From: Chitinophagaceae bacterium
Lineage (GTDB): Bacteria > Bacteroidota > Bacteroidia > Chitinophagales > Chitinophagaceae
Assembly: GCA_017998385.1 (NCBI GenBank)
Contig: JAGODE010000004.1
Coordinates: 1 to 44,110, forward strand
Length of the DNA: 44,110 nt
Reading direction: 5' to 3'
Below the pieces are notes generated by a model, which saw only the letters and a list, made by a program, of their open reading frames with translations, did not search any database and was not told the origin of the DNA. The translations under genes were made by a program, and so were the position numbers. Shown piece after piece: positions 25,886-34,886 of the stretch. How positions within the stretch are numbered: the stretch's first letter is position 1; each line of letters opens with the position of its first letter.

Positions 25886-26641
25886 ATGAAACTTCTCGAC
25901 AACAAAGTAGCTATCATAACAGGTGCCGCACGCGGTATTGGCGAAGCCATCGCCCTCAAATTTGCTGAGCATGGTGCTCACGTGGCTTTTACCTATGTGA
26001 GTGAAAGCAGTGCCTCCAAAGCCGCCGCCCTCGAAGAAAAACTGAAAGCACTGGGTGTAAAAGCCAAAGCCTGGCAAAGCAATGCCGGTGAAGTAGCCCA
26101 GTGCGAAGCCTTTGTTGCCGATGTGATCAAAGAATTCGGCACCGTTGATATCTGTGTAAACAATGCAGGTATTTCCAAAGACAACCTGCTGCTGCGCCTT
26201 ACACCCGATCAGTGGGATGAAGTGATCCGCGTAAATCTCAATAGCGTCTTCTACATGACCAAACAGGTGATCAAGCCCATGATGAAAGCCCGGTCAGGTG
26301 CTATTATCAACATGAGCAGTGTGATTGGCGAAATGGGTAATGCCGGTCAAAGCAGCTATGCCGCTTCCAAAGCCGGTATCATCGGTTTTACCAAGAGCGT
26401 AGCCAAAGAACTGGGAAGCCGCAATATCCGTTGCAATGCTATTGCCCCCGGTTTTGTAGAAACCGATATGACTGCCTATCTCAAAGAAGGTGAAGCAAGT
26501 GATAAATACAAAGCAGGTATTCCTCTCGGACGCTTCGCCAGCGCAGAAGATATTGCCAACACTACCCTCTTCCTGGCCTCCGATATGGGCGCCTACATCA
26601 CCGGGCAGACGATCAGTGTGTGCGGAGGACTCAATATCTGA
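25886..26641 (+). CDS. fabG: 3-oxoacyl-[acyl-carrier-protein] reductase FabG-type SDR
   Basis: The 251-residue short-chain dehydrogenase has the NADP-binding TGAARGIGEA (12-21), NNAG (92-95), and the catalytic Ser145, Tyr158 and Lys162 (SSYAASKAG). PGFVETDM follows at 188-195, and the C-terminal GQTISVCGGL is typical of FabG. It reduces beta-ketoacyl-ACP in fatty acid synthesis; a housekeeping role is likely but other SDR substrates cannot be excluded. The ATG at 25886 gives the standard start (MKLLDNKVAIITG), and the 13 extra upstream codons do not resemble the family. It ends a rightward run after lptB and GH3. Confidence 0.9.
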   Translation: MKLLDNKVAIITGAARGIGEAIALKFAEHGAHVAFTYVSESSASKAAALEEKLKALGVKAKAWQSNAGEVAQCEAFVADVIKEFGTVDICVNNAGISKDNLLLRLTPDQWDEVIRVNLNSVFYMTKQVIKPMMKARSGAIINMSSVIGEMGNAGQSSYAASKAGIIGFTKSVAKELGSRNIRCNAIAPGFVETDMTAYLKEGEASDKYKAGIPLGRFASAEDIANTTLFLASDMGAYITGQTISVCGGLNI

Positions 26642-26647
26642 TTTGAA

Positions 26648-26775
26648 AATGTGCTAATGGGTCAATGTGCTGATGTGCTAATGATTTGAAGATTTGGTGA
26701 TTTGAAAAGTTGAAGATGGAGAGAAAGAAAATGTGCTAATGGATTAATGTCCTGATGTGCTAATGATTTGAAGAT
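26648..26775. repeat. tandem direct copies of the period-8 repeat
   Basis: The block ATGTGCTAATGG...AATGTGCTGATG, TGCTAATGATTTGAAGAT occurs at about 26648-26695 and again at about 26731-26775 in the same orientation, with TTTGGTGATTTGAAAAG between them. Unlike the copies at 5731-6219 and 6901-7110, the complementary half is missing here. Confidence 0.75.
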
Positions 26776-26794
26776 GGAGTCGTTAAAACACGCC

Positions 26795-26840
26795 ACACCC
26801 TTACACCTTCCTCCTTTTACCTTCAGCCTTAAGCCTTCGT
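26795..26840. repeat. pyrimidine-rich half of the period-7 repeat
   Basis: ACACCCTTACACCTTCC, TCCTTTTACC, TTCAGCC, TTAAGCC units occur without a purine-rich partner nearby. They lie between the convergent ends of fabG and the GT2 gene. Confidence 0.6.
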
Positions 26841-26871
26841 TTATTTTTGATACGACCTCTTCTCTTTATAA

Positions 26872-27693
26872 TTAGCTGCTGATCCGGCTTACCGGTTTCT
26901 TTTCTGCGGGCTGACTGGTTTTTATAACCGTAAAGTCTGGCTTCTTCTGCAGGCGGTATAACTTCAGGTATTTTAAGAAATGATACCGCGCCTGGTTCAT
27001 AGCAATCTGCCAGCCTCTATAGCCATTGAGAACACCTCTGCGAATAAAAAGGTCATTGATAAAGAACCAGGCAGGACTGGCCAGTATTTTGAGCCAGTTT
27101 GTACGGCGTCCGGCGCGATATAATGAACGCGCCGCGATGGTACTGAAATTGTCATTGCGCCGTTTCAATTCTCCTACCGTACTACAGATATAATGCAGCA
27201 GATCACCTTTCAGCGGGCATACAGCTGTAGTAGCCGGTACAATGACGCGGTCGTGCGGATCAAGTCCGCCCCAGTTTAGCACGCGGCGATCAAATAATCT
27301 CACTTTGGGTTCGGGGTACCACGCACCATGGCGTATAAATTTGCCACAGAAATTGGCACAACGGTTCATCTTGTATGCCTTAAAAGCATACCCCCCTTTT
27401 TTGACTTTCAGGATGGATTGCTGTAATGTTTTGTCGAGCTCTTCATCCGCATCCAGCGACAGCACATAATTGTTGGCCGTCAGCGATAAAGCTTTGTTCT
27501 TTTGCGCTATATAGCCTAAAAATTTCTGCCGATACACAACGGCTCCATACGATTCTGCTATTTCTACGGTATGATCTGTAGAAAAAGAATCCAATACCAC
27601 AATCTCATCTGCTACTGGCAGAACCGATTCAAGACATCGGGCCAGATTGCGTTCTTCATTGTATGTAATGATAACAACTGATAAACGTTCCAT
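26872..27693 (-). CDS. family 2 glycosyltransferase, WaaE/KdtX-like (LPS core)
   Basis: The 273-residue protein is a single GT2 (GT-A) enzyme. The nucleotide-sugar core is SVVIITYNEERNLARCLESV, then ADEIVVLDSFSTDHT, a DxD-type site in LSLDADEEL, and PEPKVRLFDRR followed by the catalytic-region motif PHDRV. These features match WaaE/KdtX-type beta-1,4-glucosyltransferases that act on the lipopolysaccharide inner core. A hydrophobic segment near 207-225 (ILASPAWFFINDLFIRRGVL) suggests membrane association. It is divergent from the O-antigen-ligase-type gene, consistent with LPS core completion and ligation. Confidence 0.85.
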   Translation of the reverse strand: MERLSVVIITYNEERNLARCLESVLPVADEIVVLDSFSTDHTVEIAESYGAVVYRQKFLGYIAQKNKALSLTANNYVLSLDADEELDKTLQQSILKVKKGGYAFKAYKMNRCANFCGKFIRHGAWYPEPKVRLFDRRVLNWGGLDPHDRVIVPATTAVCPLKGDLLHYICSTVGELKRRNDNFSTIAARSLYRAGRRTNWLKILASPAWFFINDLFIRRGVLNGYRGWQIAMNQARYHFLKYLKLYRLQKKPDFTVIKTSQPAEKKPVSRISS

Positions 27694-27764
27694 GGCTTAC
27701 TGATTAGGATACAGGTGTTTATTGTTAATCTTTTCTTTTTTCATGGCCAGTTGATTTACGCAAT

Positions 27765-27772
27765 TATTTTTG
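27765..27772 (+). promoter_or_regulatory. -7 promoter octamer of the O-antigen ligase-type gene
   Basis: TATTTTTG matches TAnnTTTG and ends 24 bases before the ATG at 27797. A TTG at 27770 lies inside it and is unlikely to be used as a start. Confidence 0.5.
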
Positions 27773-27796
27773 CAGGTAAATCATCACCAGTTCTGT

Positions 27797-29059
27797 ATGA
27801 ATATTCGGTCCATCATCTTTCCTGCACTGCTTCTGCTCTTTTTTGCCTCCCTGTTTTTGAGTGTACTGGTATCACTCAAGGTTATATTACTGGGCCTTCT
27901 GTTACTCTATGCACTGCTAACCGGTGAGTGGCGCCAAAAATGGGCGCTTTTCCGCAGCCGTCCGCATATCTGGTGGATGCTTGGCTTTGCCGTATGGCTA
28001 TTGATCAGCGCCTTTATCTTTTCTGACAACCAAAAGGATACATTTCGTTTCCTCCAGCTCAGAATTCCTTTACTTATTTTTCCAATCGCTTTTGGCCTTC
28101 TTTATATCAATCGGCTGCAACGCAATCGCTTATTACTCTTCATGGCCTGGCTCACAACACTCATGGCATTCGCCTGTCTTGTTGCCGCCATCATCACTTA
28201 TATTCGTACAGGTGATTCGGCATTTCTTTACAACGATTCGCTCTCACTGCTCGTTGGTCAGCAATCCATTTACACATCACTTTTCGTCAATATATCTATC
28301 TACATATTTGTATTTACGCTCTTATTTGAAAAGCAATCATCAGGCCGTAAGGCTTTACAGACTATTGCACTCATCTTTTTGTTTGCCTTCAGTTACCTGC
28401 TGGCCAGCCGCAATATGATGCTCATCCTGTATATCAGCACATTGGGCTTTCTGTTTTATTACCTCTTTGGAAGAAAAAAGTACCTCGAAGGCGCTACGCT
28501 GCTGATGGGGCTTTTTATTGCAGGCTTTCTCGTGTACAAATTTTTTCCCAAAACGCTGAACCGGTTCAAAGAGCTGACTGTCACCAGTTACGACTATAAA
28601 AGTCTGGCTGCTGAAAGTCATTATGCCGGCACATTCAGTGCCGATCAGTGGAATGGTGCCAATTTCAGGTTGGCTGCCTGGCCCTGTGGCTGGCAGCTGT
28701 TCAAAGAGCATCCGGTAACCGGTGTTGGCCTTGGCGACAAACGCAATGAACTAAACCGTGTGTACACCCAGCGCGACTTTCAATTTGCAATCAAAACTAA
28801 AAAAAACGTGCACAACAACTATCTCGACATTCTCTTTTCCACGGGTCTTATTGGTTTTATGCTGTTTTTTACCGGCTGGCTATTGCTGCCGGTTATCCGT
28901 CTTATTCGCGCTCGTGATACACTGGCCCTGTTTATCGTTGCCACACTCGCACTGGCCATGATCACCGAGGTTTACTTCGACCGCAGTCTGGGTGCCATGG
29001 CATTTGGCTTCCTGATCTGCTTTTTGCTTATGCCTTATAGCACGCAAAAGGATCACTGA
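27797..29059 (+). CDS. O-antigen ligase/polymerase (WaaL/Wzy_C) family membrane protein
   Basis: This protein of about 420 residues has roughly ten to twelve membrane helices and a large loop at about 250-330. That loop contains the Wzy_C-type segment RLAAWPCGWQLFKEHPVTGVGLGD. The fold class covers both O-antigen ligase (joins glycan to lipid A-core) and Wzy polymerase, and sequence alone does not separate them. Because this locus exports glycan through an ABC transporter, which needs no Wzy, the ligase role is more likely (inference). The stop overlaps the convergent wzt stop by seven bases, so the two transcripts must overlap. Confidence 0.82.
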   Translation: MNIRSIIFPALLLLFFASLFLSVLVSLKVILLGLLLLYALLTGEWRQKWALFRSRPHIWWMLGFAVWLLISAFIFSDNQKDTFRFLQLRIPLLIFPIAFGLLYINRLQRNRLLLFMAWLTTLMAFACLVAAIITYIRTGDSAFLYNDSLSLLVGQQSIYTSLFVNISIYIFVFTLLFEKQSSGRKALQTIALIFLFAFSYLLASRNMMLILYISTLGFLFYYLFGRKKYLEGATLLMGLFIAGFLVYKFFPKTLNRFKELTVTSYDYKSLAAESHYAGTFSADQWNGANFRLAAWPCGWQLFKEHPVTGVGLGDKRNELNRVYTQRDFQFAIKTKKNVHNNYLDILFSTGLIGFMLFFTGWLLLPVIRLIRARDTLALFIVATLALAMITEVYFDRSLGAMAFGFLICFLLMPYSTQKDH

Positions 29060-29787
29060 TTGTCCGCCATGTACATTTCAATGGCTTTATCGGGGTCGCC
29101 GAAATAAACCAGTTCCCCGTTTTTCATAAACCCGACACGTTTACAATACTGGCGAATCACATCCATAGTATGGCTAACCAATATCACGGTCTTACCCTGT
29201 ATCCAGGAACTTTCAAATACCTTAATTGCCTTTTCCTGAAATTTTACGTCACCTACTGCAAACACCTCATCCAAAAACATAATATCGGCCCCTGCATTTA
29301 CTGCAATTGAAAAAGCCAATCTTGCAACCATACCAGAAGAAAAATATTTGATCTTAGTATCAATAAATTCACGTAACTCAGCAAAATCAACTATAGTATC
29401 GAAAATCTTGTCCACTTCTTTAATTTTTAACCCAAGCACAGAAGCAGATACGTAAATATTTTCACGTGCGGTCAATTCATGGCTCATTCCTACCCCCAGG
29501 TTCATCAGCATAGTTGTGCCATTAATCTTTATGTAGCCGGTATCTGTAGGGTAAACTCCTGCCAAAACCTTTACAATTGTAGACTTGCCTGATCCATTTC
29601 GGCCAAGAAGGCCTATACACTCACCTTTGAAGATTTCGAGAGAAGTCATTTTAAGTGCCGCAACATTTTTCTTTCTCGGAGGATTAAACAAATTAAATAG
29701 CCGATGTTTAACTGTATTATGACTGTCTTCACTTATGTGAAACGTTTTACTTATATTCTTTGCCGATATTGCTATTTCCTTTGACAT
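29053..29787 (-). CDS. wzt: polysaccharide ABC exporter ATPase, Wzt-like without C-terminal glycan-binding domain
   Basis: The 244-residue protein has Walker A GRNGSGKST (62-70), a signature-like YFSSGMVARLAF (148-159), Walker B IMFLDEVFAVGD (169-180) and H-loop His206. The signature SSGM and the DEVFAVGD block are typical of Wzt/TagH/KpsT-type polysaccharide exporters. It ends right after the nucleotide-binding domain, so the C-terminal carbohydrate-recognition domain of E. coli O9a Wzt is absent. Export without recognition of a chain-end cap is therefore likely. It is the last gene of the run, four bases after wzm. Confidence 0.92.
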   Translation of the reverse strand: MSKEIAISAKNISKTFHISEDSHNTVKHRLFNLFNPPRKKNVAALKMTSLEIFKGECIGLLGRNGSGKSTIVKVLAGVYPTDTGYIKINGTTMLMNLGVGMSHELTARENIYVSASVLGLKIKEVDKIFDTIVDFAELREFIDTKIKYFSSGMVARLAFSIAVNAGADIMFLDEVFAVGDVKFQEKAIKVFESSWIQGKTVILVSHTMDVIRQYCKRVGFMKNGELVYFGDPDKAIEMYMADNQ

Positions 29788-29791
29788 ACAA

Positions 29792-30586
29792 TTAAAGTTT
29801 TTCCGCTGCTTTTGAGCCTAATTTATTGAGGATAATAATTCCCAGTAATAATAAAAAAATGGCATAGCCAAAATCCCATACAAAGAGGGACATGTCTGGG
29901 TTTTTCCCTTCCATCATAACATGCCGCGCGTTTATAACAATACCGGCAGCCGGATTAGCATATTCCAGCGAGGGTAATGCCTCTTTAAACACCTGGAGTT
30001 TATACAGTATAGGCGACAGGAAAAAAAGAAAAGTCACTGTGACCTGCCATACCTGCGTAATATCCTTGGCAATAATATAAATATTGGATAGAATAAGCGA
30101 CACTCCCAATGATAAAATAAACAAGTTGATATAAAGAGGAATAATCCACAAGCTTGTTATAAAGAAACCATTGGACTCGCTTTCTATCAAATTATAGAAA
30201 ATAAGGAACATGAGAAGATTAAAAAAAAGTCCGATGCTGTTGGCAAGTAATGTAGACACATATATCTCCAGCTTGTTCATATTGCTATACTCATAGAGAT
30301 ATTTTTTTACACTTAAAATTTGAATGGTCCCGGCTGTTGATTCAACAAAGAAATTCCACAGAATTAATCCAATAAATAAAAAGGATGCAAAAGCGGGGAT
30401 ATCGGATTTCATTACAACTTTGAAGACAATGTAATAAATTACAATATCCATAATTGGCTTTATGAGCGCCCATAATAGGCCCAGTTTATTCTCATAATAC
30501 CGTAATTTAAACTCGATTTTAGCCAGTAACCATAGGCGCTCGGTCTTATTAGACCTAAAGACCCAGTCCTTCAAAACATTAATCAT
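29792..30586 (-). CDS. wzm: polysaccharide ABC exporter permease, Wzm-like
   Basis: The 264-residue ABC-2 permease has six predicted membrane helices. An amphipathic N-terminal part carries the family segment RYYENKLGLLWALIKPIMDI, then the paired helices follow, with the LFFLSPILYKLQVF segment near the exit and YANPAAGIV after it, both typical of Wzm/TagG. It forms the channel with the Wzt-like ATPase encoded immediately downstream. The coding DNA is very AT-rich (line 29821-29880 counts to about 27 percent GC). It starts three bases after the GT4-GT2 gene. Confidence 0.92.
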   Translation of the reverse strand: MINVLKDWVFRSNKTERLWLLAKIEFKLRYYENKLGLLWALIKPIMDIVIYYIVFKVVMKSDIPAFASFLFIGLILWNFFVESTAGTIQILSVKKYLYEYSNMNKLEIYVSTLLANSIGLFFNLLMFLIFYNLIESESNGFFITSLWIIPLYINLFILSLGVSLILSNIYIIAKDITQVWQVTVTFLFFLSPILYKLQVFKEALPSLEYANPAAGIVINARHVMMEGKNPDMSLFVWDFGYAIFLLLLGIIILNKLGSKAAEKL

Positions 30587-30589
30587 TGT

Positions 30590-32779
30590 TTACTTTTTTA
30601 CTCTTCTTATAATTTGAATGGCAGTTTTCCTAAAAAATTTATTTTTCATCAGTCTGGAGCCCATTTTCCTGAACATACGTAAACCACGGGGAAGCCCTGC
30701 TGTTAAGTGATAGTCTAAGGTAGGGTTGTCTATAAAAAAACCAGGTCCGTTGGCTGTTATTAAGCCCGCAACCTCTGTCGCATATTTTCTGTAGAGTTCA
30801 AAATGCTTATTCGCCAGCAACTGGTACGTGTATAACATGTTTGACCTGTTAAACGACCTTGCCATGGAATTGCTTCTGACCCTGTAATTGAACAGACATT
30901 CAGGAATAGCTATTCCGTAATATCCTTTTTCAATGAGAGAAAGCACAGCGTCATAATCTTCCATTCCATAAATAAATGTTTCATCATTTAACCGATGGTC
31001 CTTCAGGCAAGTTGCTGAAAAAACAAGAGCACTGGAGTTAACCATATTATGATATAATATATATGGCGGTTCTGGAGTAAAAGCTGGCCATACTGCTTGA
31101 GAATTTCCAAAATACCGGCTCCAGCATCCCACAAAATGAACATTTCTTTTCGAAGTCATTATATCAATAGCTTTCTGATAATACGATGGCTCAACCGTAT
31201 CATCAGCATCTAAAAAGGCAATAAAACTACCTCTTGCCAGTTCCACTCCTTTGTTTCTCGCCGCAGCTAGACCTTTATTCTTTTGACGGAATATGCGAAT
31301 CCTGTCTATTTCATTATATTTCAACAAGGGGTTTTCCGGTGTCAATTTGCTACCGTCATCTACAATTATTATTTCAATATTTCTGTATGTACTTTTCCTG
31401 ATTGACTGTACCGCTTCTTCCACATAATCCTGCATATTATAATACGGGATTACTACTGACAATAAAGGTTCCAGGGACTTTTCCGGTACAATTTCCTCAA
31501 ATCGTCTGGTTTTCAAACTCCCAGTGTACGGAAACTGATCCTGTGGTATATTCTCCTGGCTATTTACCAGGGCTTGCATTCGTTCATTAAAAATTTTATT
31601 GGGAGCGCATAAGTTATTCACTGCATTCATAGCCGCTTTTCCGATCATTTCCTTCTTCTCTAGTGGTAAAGCAGCTACCTTATCAATGAGAGCAGCTATT
31701 TTCTCACGTGAGTTCCACGAAAAAATAAATCCTGTTTCGCCATCTTCAATTATCTCATTCTGACCTCCGGAGTCTGACACTACCACTACTTTTCCGGCAG
31801 CCATAACTTCGATAGCGGTATAAGGAAAATTGTCGAATTTGCTCGGTATAATAATAAAGCCTGCACGGCCAATTTCATTGTCAAGAGCTGAAGGTACCAG
31901 CATGCCCATTATTTCCAACAACCCGCTCTTAACATAGTCTTTGAACTTCTCCTCAACAACTGCCTTCATAAAGCGTCCGGAGGGATGATGATAATAATAT
32001 GGATCACCGGCTAACCGCAATTTTCCTGTATACCCGTTTTCCCACAACTCCACAAATACTTCAATAATATCAGGGATCCCCTTTATTGGAGAAAGTTTAC
32101 CAATAACCAATGCATCGCCTGCATCAATCCCAGGCGAGAGGGTATTATTTTTTTTACCAGTAAGCCCAAATGGGTTTCGGATGACGTTGATTTGTCTCGT
32201 AAGATTTGGGAAGCGTTTGCGTAAAGTATCTATCAGATATTGGCTTGGTGATACTACCAGATCTGCCGCGTTTATACAGAATCTTTCCATTTCGCCAATC
32301 CAGAAATAAGGAAGCTGGTATTGAGGTATTTGATTGAATTCAAGTGAAAGAAAATGCGGGCAGTGACAGGTAATAGTTATTTGCAAATCACGCAAGTGCT
32401 CATAACCCAAATGCTTTTTTAAAAGGAGAAAATAAGCGACCCCCTGGTAATCCTGGGCTTCTAGACAATCTGGCCGGCCCTCATTCTGAATAAAGCGTGA
32501 AACTATTTTTTCAAAAGAAAGACTCACCTTTGTTTCGTACCCCAAAAAAGTTTCGGCCTCACTTGCCCAGGCATCCGGGCTAAACTCGATCAACCGGATA
32601 TTATTTGAAATAGTCTCTCGGCAAACACCCGCTTCTTTATTTAATAAAAAAACTGTAACATTTATATTGTTTCTTTGAAGGGTAACAGCCCATTGATGCG
32701 CATAAGTACCTATACCTCCTCCTGATTGTTGGAGGTACTCCGTTGTCAGCAACCAATATGTATCTGGATGATTCATCAC
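30590..32779 (-). CDS. bifunctional glycosyltransferase, GT4-GT2 fusion
   Basis: The 729-residue protein has two complete catalytic units. The N-terminal GT4 (GT-B, about 5-400) has GGGIGTYAHQW and the donor-site E-x7-E region IIPSKFDNFPYTAIEVMAAG (310-329), followed by SDSGGQNEII. After a linker (about 405-435) a GT2 domain (about 438-700) has LSVVIPYYN, IIIVDDGS and the DxD site FLDADD (522-527). Two retaining/inverting transfers by one polypeptide are inferred. The domain order is the reverse of the two other fusions in this locus. The ATG overlaps the upstream stop in an ATGA, so the two are translationally coupled. AT-rich coding sequence. Confidence 0.88.
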   Translation of the reverse strand: MMNHPDTYWLLTTEYLQQSGGGIGTYAHQWAVTLQRNNINVTVFLLNKEAGVCRETISNNIRLIEFSPDAWASEAETFLGYETKVSLSFEKIVSRFIQNEGRPDCLEAQDYQGVAYFLLLKKHLGYEHLRDLQITITCHCPHFLSLEFNQIPQYQLPYFWIGEMERFCINAADLVVSPSQYLIDTLRKRFPNLTRQINVIRNPFGLTGKKNNTLSPGIDAGDALVIGKLSPIKGIPDIIEVFVELWENGYTGKLRLAGDPYYYHHPSGRFMKAVVEEKFKDYVKSGLLEIMGMLVPSALDNEIGRAGFIIIPSKFDNFPYTAIEVMAAGKVVVVSDSGGQNEIIEDGETGFIFSWNSREKIAALIDKVAALPLEKKEMIGKAAMNAVNNLCAPNKIFNERMQALVNSQENIPQDQFPYTGSLKTRRFEEIVPEKSLEPLLSVVIPYYNMQDYVEEAVQSIRKSTYRNIEIIIVDDGSKLTPENPLLKYNEIDRIRIFRQKNKGLAAARNKGVELARGSFIAFLDADDTVEPSYYQKAIDIMTSKRNVHFVGCWSRYFGNSQAVWPAFTPEPPYILYHNMVNSSALVFSATCLKDHRLNDETFIYGMEDYDAVLSLIEKGYYGIAIPECLFNYRVRSNSMARSFNRSNMLYTYQLLANKHFELYRKYATEVAGLITANGPGFFIDNPTLDYHLTAGLPRGLRMFRKMGSRLMKNKFFRKTAIQIIRRVKK

Positions 32780-34875
32780 TTTCCGAATACTGATTTTATT
32801 TTATTATATACTTTCTTCATCCACACCATTTTTTTTTCATGCTTAATTGCCATCTGTACCGCTGTACTCATCAGAGCAGAGTGTGCTGATTCATATTTAT
32901 CCTGGATCGTCAAATGATAATTCAGCAATCGCTGATATCCTGCTGCCAATACATTTTCGGATATCGGCCCGGGTTTTGTTTCTATTATTTCCCGTTGCAT
33001 CGTTTCAATCATTGATGACAACTGAAAATGGCAGCATATCCGATTCCGGGCCATTTCTCCCATTTGCTTTACCAGAGGCAAGTCCTGTACCAAATGGTCA
33101 AGCCTTTCTGTATATAGTTGTATTTCCTGTTCTTTTGAGTCGGAACTAATTAAAAAACCACAGTCTTTTGCAACCAGTTCTCTCTGCCCCCCCGTATCGG
33201 CTCCCACTATTGGCAGTGCTTTGGCCATTGCCTCATATATTGAAAGCGCGATACCCTCATACAAAGAAGGAAGAAAGAAAATATCTGCAGCATCAAGGTA
33301 TTCCAACACGGTCTTGTTGTCCATTGCACCTTTCCATACAATATCTTTTTTCAATCCTTTACTGCAAATAGCACGTTCCAGAGCAGACCCCTCAGGGCCG
33401 TCACCGATTATTATACATTTAAACTTTCGGCGAAGGTTTTTGAGATTATGCAATACCCTAACGAGGACGTCTGGCTGCTTTTGAGCAGTTAATCTTGCAA
33501 CATAAATAATCACAACTTCATCTTCCCCGATTCCATATTTTTTCCGGATAGTAATTCTATTTTCCTTATTTGGTATAATTTCCTGCGCATCTACATTGAT
33601 ATAGGCGATGACCACATTTTCCTGACTTCGGCCTTTTTTTACAACTGTATTCTTCAAGTTTTCAGAAGCAACGAATGTCTTGTCAATAAACGACGAAAAG
33701 CATTGGGAAAAATAGGGATACCCTCCATTATTCCAATTGAGATCTTCGCAGTGTAAATAATCTACTATGGGAAGTTTCGGATACTTAGCTCTTATAAACG
33801 GCAATGCAAAATAGCCATACTGAGAGTTTGACAAAAATATACAACTGGGTGAACGGGTGTCAATCAGGTATTGGAGGTATATACTATACTGATATTCTGG
33901 TCCCAGCGATGGAAGATGAAAAATTCCGTTAGCGACAGCATCAAATTCTTCTTCCAAAACATTATCCGCCTTTTTTGTAGTAACAATTGTTATATCCCAC
34001 CCCTTTTTTTTCAATCCGCTTAGCAAAGACAGGTTGAATTGATCTGCGCCTCCGATTTCAAGCCAGGGAAAAATACATAGCAAATGCGGGGTTGCTGTTG
34101 CCGGACTGGCCCCCGCTTTTAATATTTCCAATTCATGTGAGAGGGAAAAAGGGCTATGTTGCGGCTGAGGGAATGTATCACTTTTGGATAACCGGCTGTA
34201 TTTTTTCTGCAATTGATCTCTTAAAACGGCTAGTTGCTGTCTGTTATGTATTGCAGTCCAGGCTGAGTTGGAATGACGTCTGTAATGAAATAGATATTCA
34301 GGAATGGTGTATCCCCAGTAACCGTTGTCAGCAGCCTGAAACCAAAAATCCCAGTCTTCGCCGCCCGAAGTCATTTCTTCATCGAATGAGAGCTTTACAA
34401 ATACATTATTGCGAGCCATGAAATTACTGGTATTGCGGTTTTCCCGGAGATTCAAAGCACCTTCATGAAATCCGCCCTTCCATTTATATTGCTGGCTTCC
34501 AAACCCTTTAACATAAGTATTTACAAACGAATATTCCGCATTTGCTATCAGTATTAACCGGCATTTTTCAATAATAGTGTGAGACAACTTATCATCTGCA
34601 TCAACAAAAAAATAAAACTCACCTGCTGCCTGCCGAATACCTGTATTTTTGGCAGCAGGCAACCCTTTGTTATGGGTATGACCTGCCAGTTTAATCCAAT
34701 TATACTTATGCGAGATTTCTGATAACCAGTTAATGGTCTCCGCATGAGTGCTGCCATCATCTACAAGAATCCATTCAAAATTTGAATACGTTTGGGATAA
34801 AATATTCTCCGCCAATTCGTCCAGCCACTGAATAGGCGTATTATATACCGGCGTTATTACAGAAACATCTCTCAT
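32776..34875 (-). CDS. bifunctional glycosyltransferase, GT2-GT4 fusion
   Basis: The 699-residue protein has an N-terminal GT2 domain (about 1-215) with VSVITPVYN, WILVDDGST and the DxD site VDADD (91-95). A C-terminal GT4 domain (about 264-640) starts LLCIFPWLEIGGADQFN and contains the E-x7-E region SLYEGIALSIYEAMAKALP followed by GADTGGQREL. After this comes a helical tail of about 60 residues. It probably adds two different sugars in sequence to the growing glycan. The start follows the methyltransferase gene by 11 bases, and the stop overlaps the next gene by four bases. Confidence 0.88.
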   Translation of the reverse strand: MRDVSVITPVYNTPIQWLDELAENILSQTYSNFEWILVDDGSTHAETINWLSEISHKYNWIKLAGHTHNKGLPAAKNTGIRQAAGEFYFFVDADDKLSHTIIEKCRLILIANAEYSFVNTYVKGFGSQQYKWKGGFHEGALNLRENRNTSNFMARNNVFVKLSFDEEMTSGGEDWDFWFQAADNGYWGYTIPEYLFHYRRHSNSAWTAIHNRQQLAVLRDQLQKKYSRLSKSDTFPQPQHSPFSLSHELEILKAGASPATATPHLLCIFPWLEIGGADQFNLSLLSGLKKKGWDITIVTTKKADNVLEEEFDAVANGIFHLPSLGPEYQYSIYLQYLIDTRSPSCIFLSNSQYGYFALPFIRAKYPKLPIVDYLHCEDLNWNNGGYPYFSQCFSSFIDKTFVASENLKNTVVKKGRSQENVVIAYINVDAQEIIPNKENRITIRKKYGIGEDEVVIIYVARLTAQKQPDVLVRVLHNLKNLRRKFKCIIIGDGPEGSALERAICSKGLKKDIVWKGAMDNKTVLEYLDAADIFFLPSLYEGIALSIYEAMAKALPIVGADTGGQRELVAKDCGFLISSDSKEQEIQLYTERLDHLVQDLPLVKQMGEMARNRICCHFQLSSMIETMQREIIETKPGPISENVLAAGYQRLLNYHLTIQDKYESAHSALMSTAVQMAIKHEKKMVWMKKVYNKIKSVFGK

Positions 34876-34886
34876 TATCCGTCAAC

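Noticed and set aside
26648..26840. CRISPR array
   Set aside because: The repeats are degenerate 7-8 base units without uniform long repeats and unique spacers, and no cas genes are present.
27797..29059. Wzy polymerase assignment
   Set aside because: The exporter of this locus is ABC-type, which does not need Wzy, and no flippase (Wzx) or Wzz was found. The call is left as ligase/polymerase family with ligase favoured.
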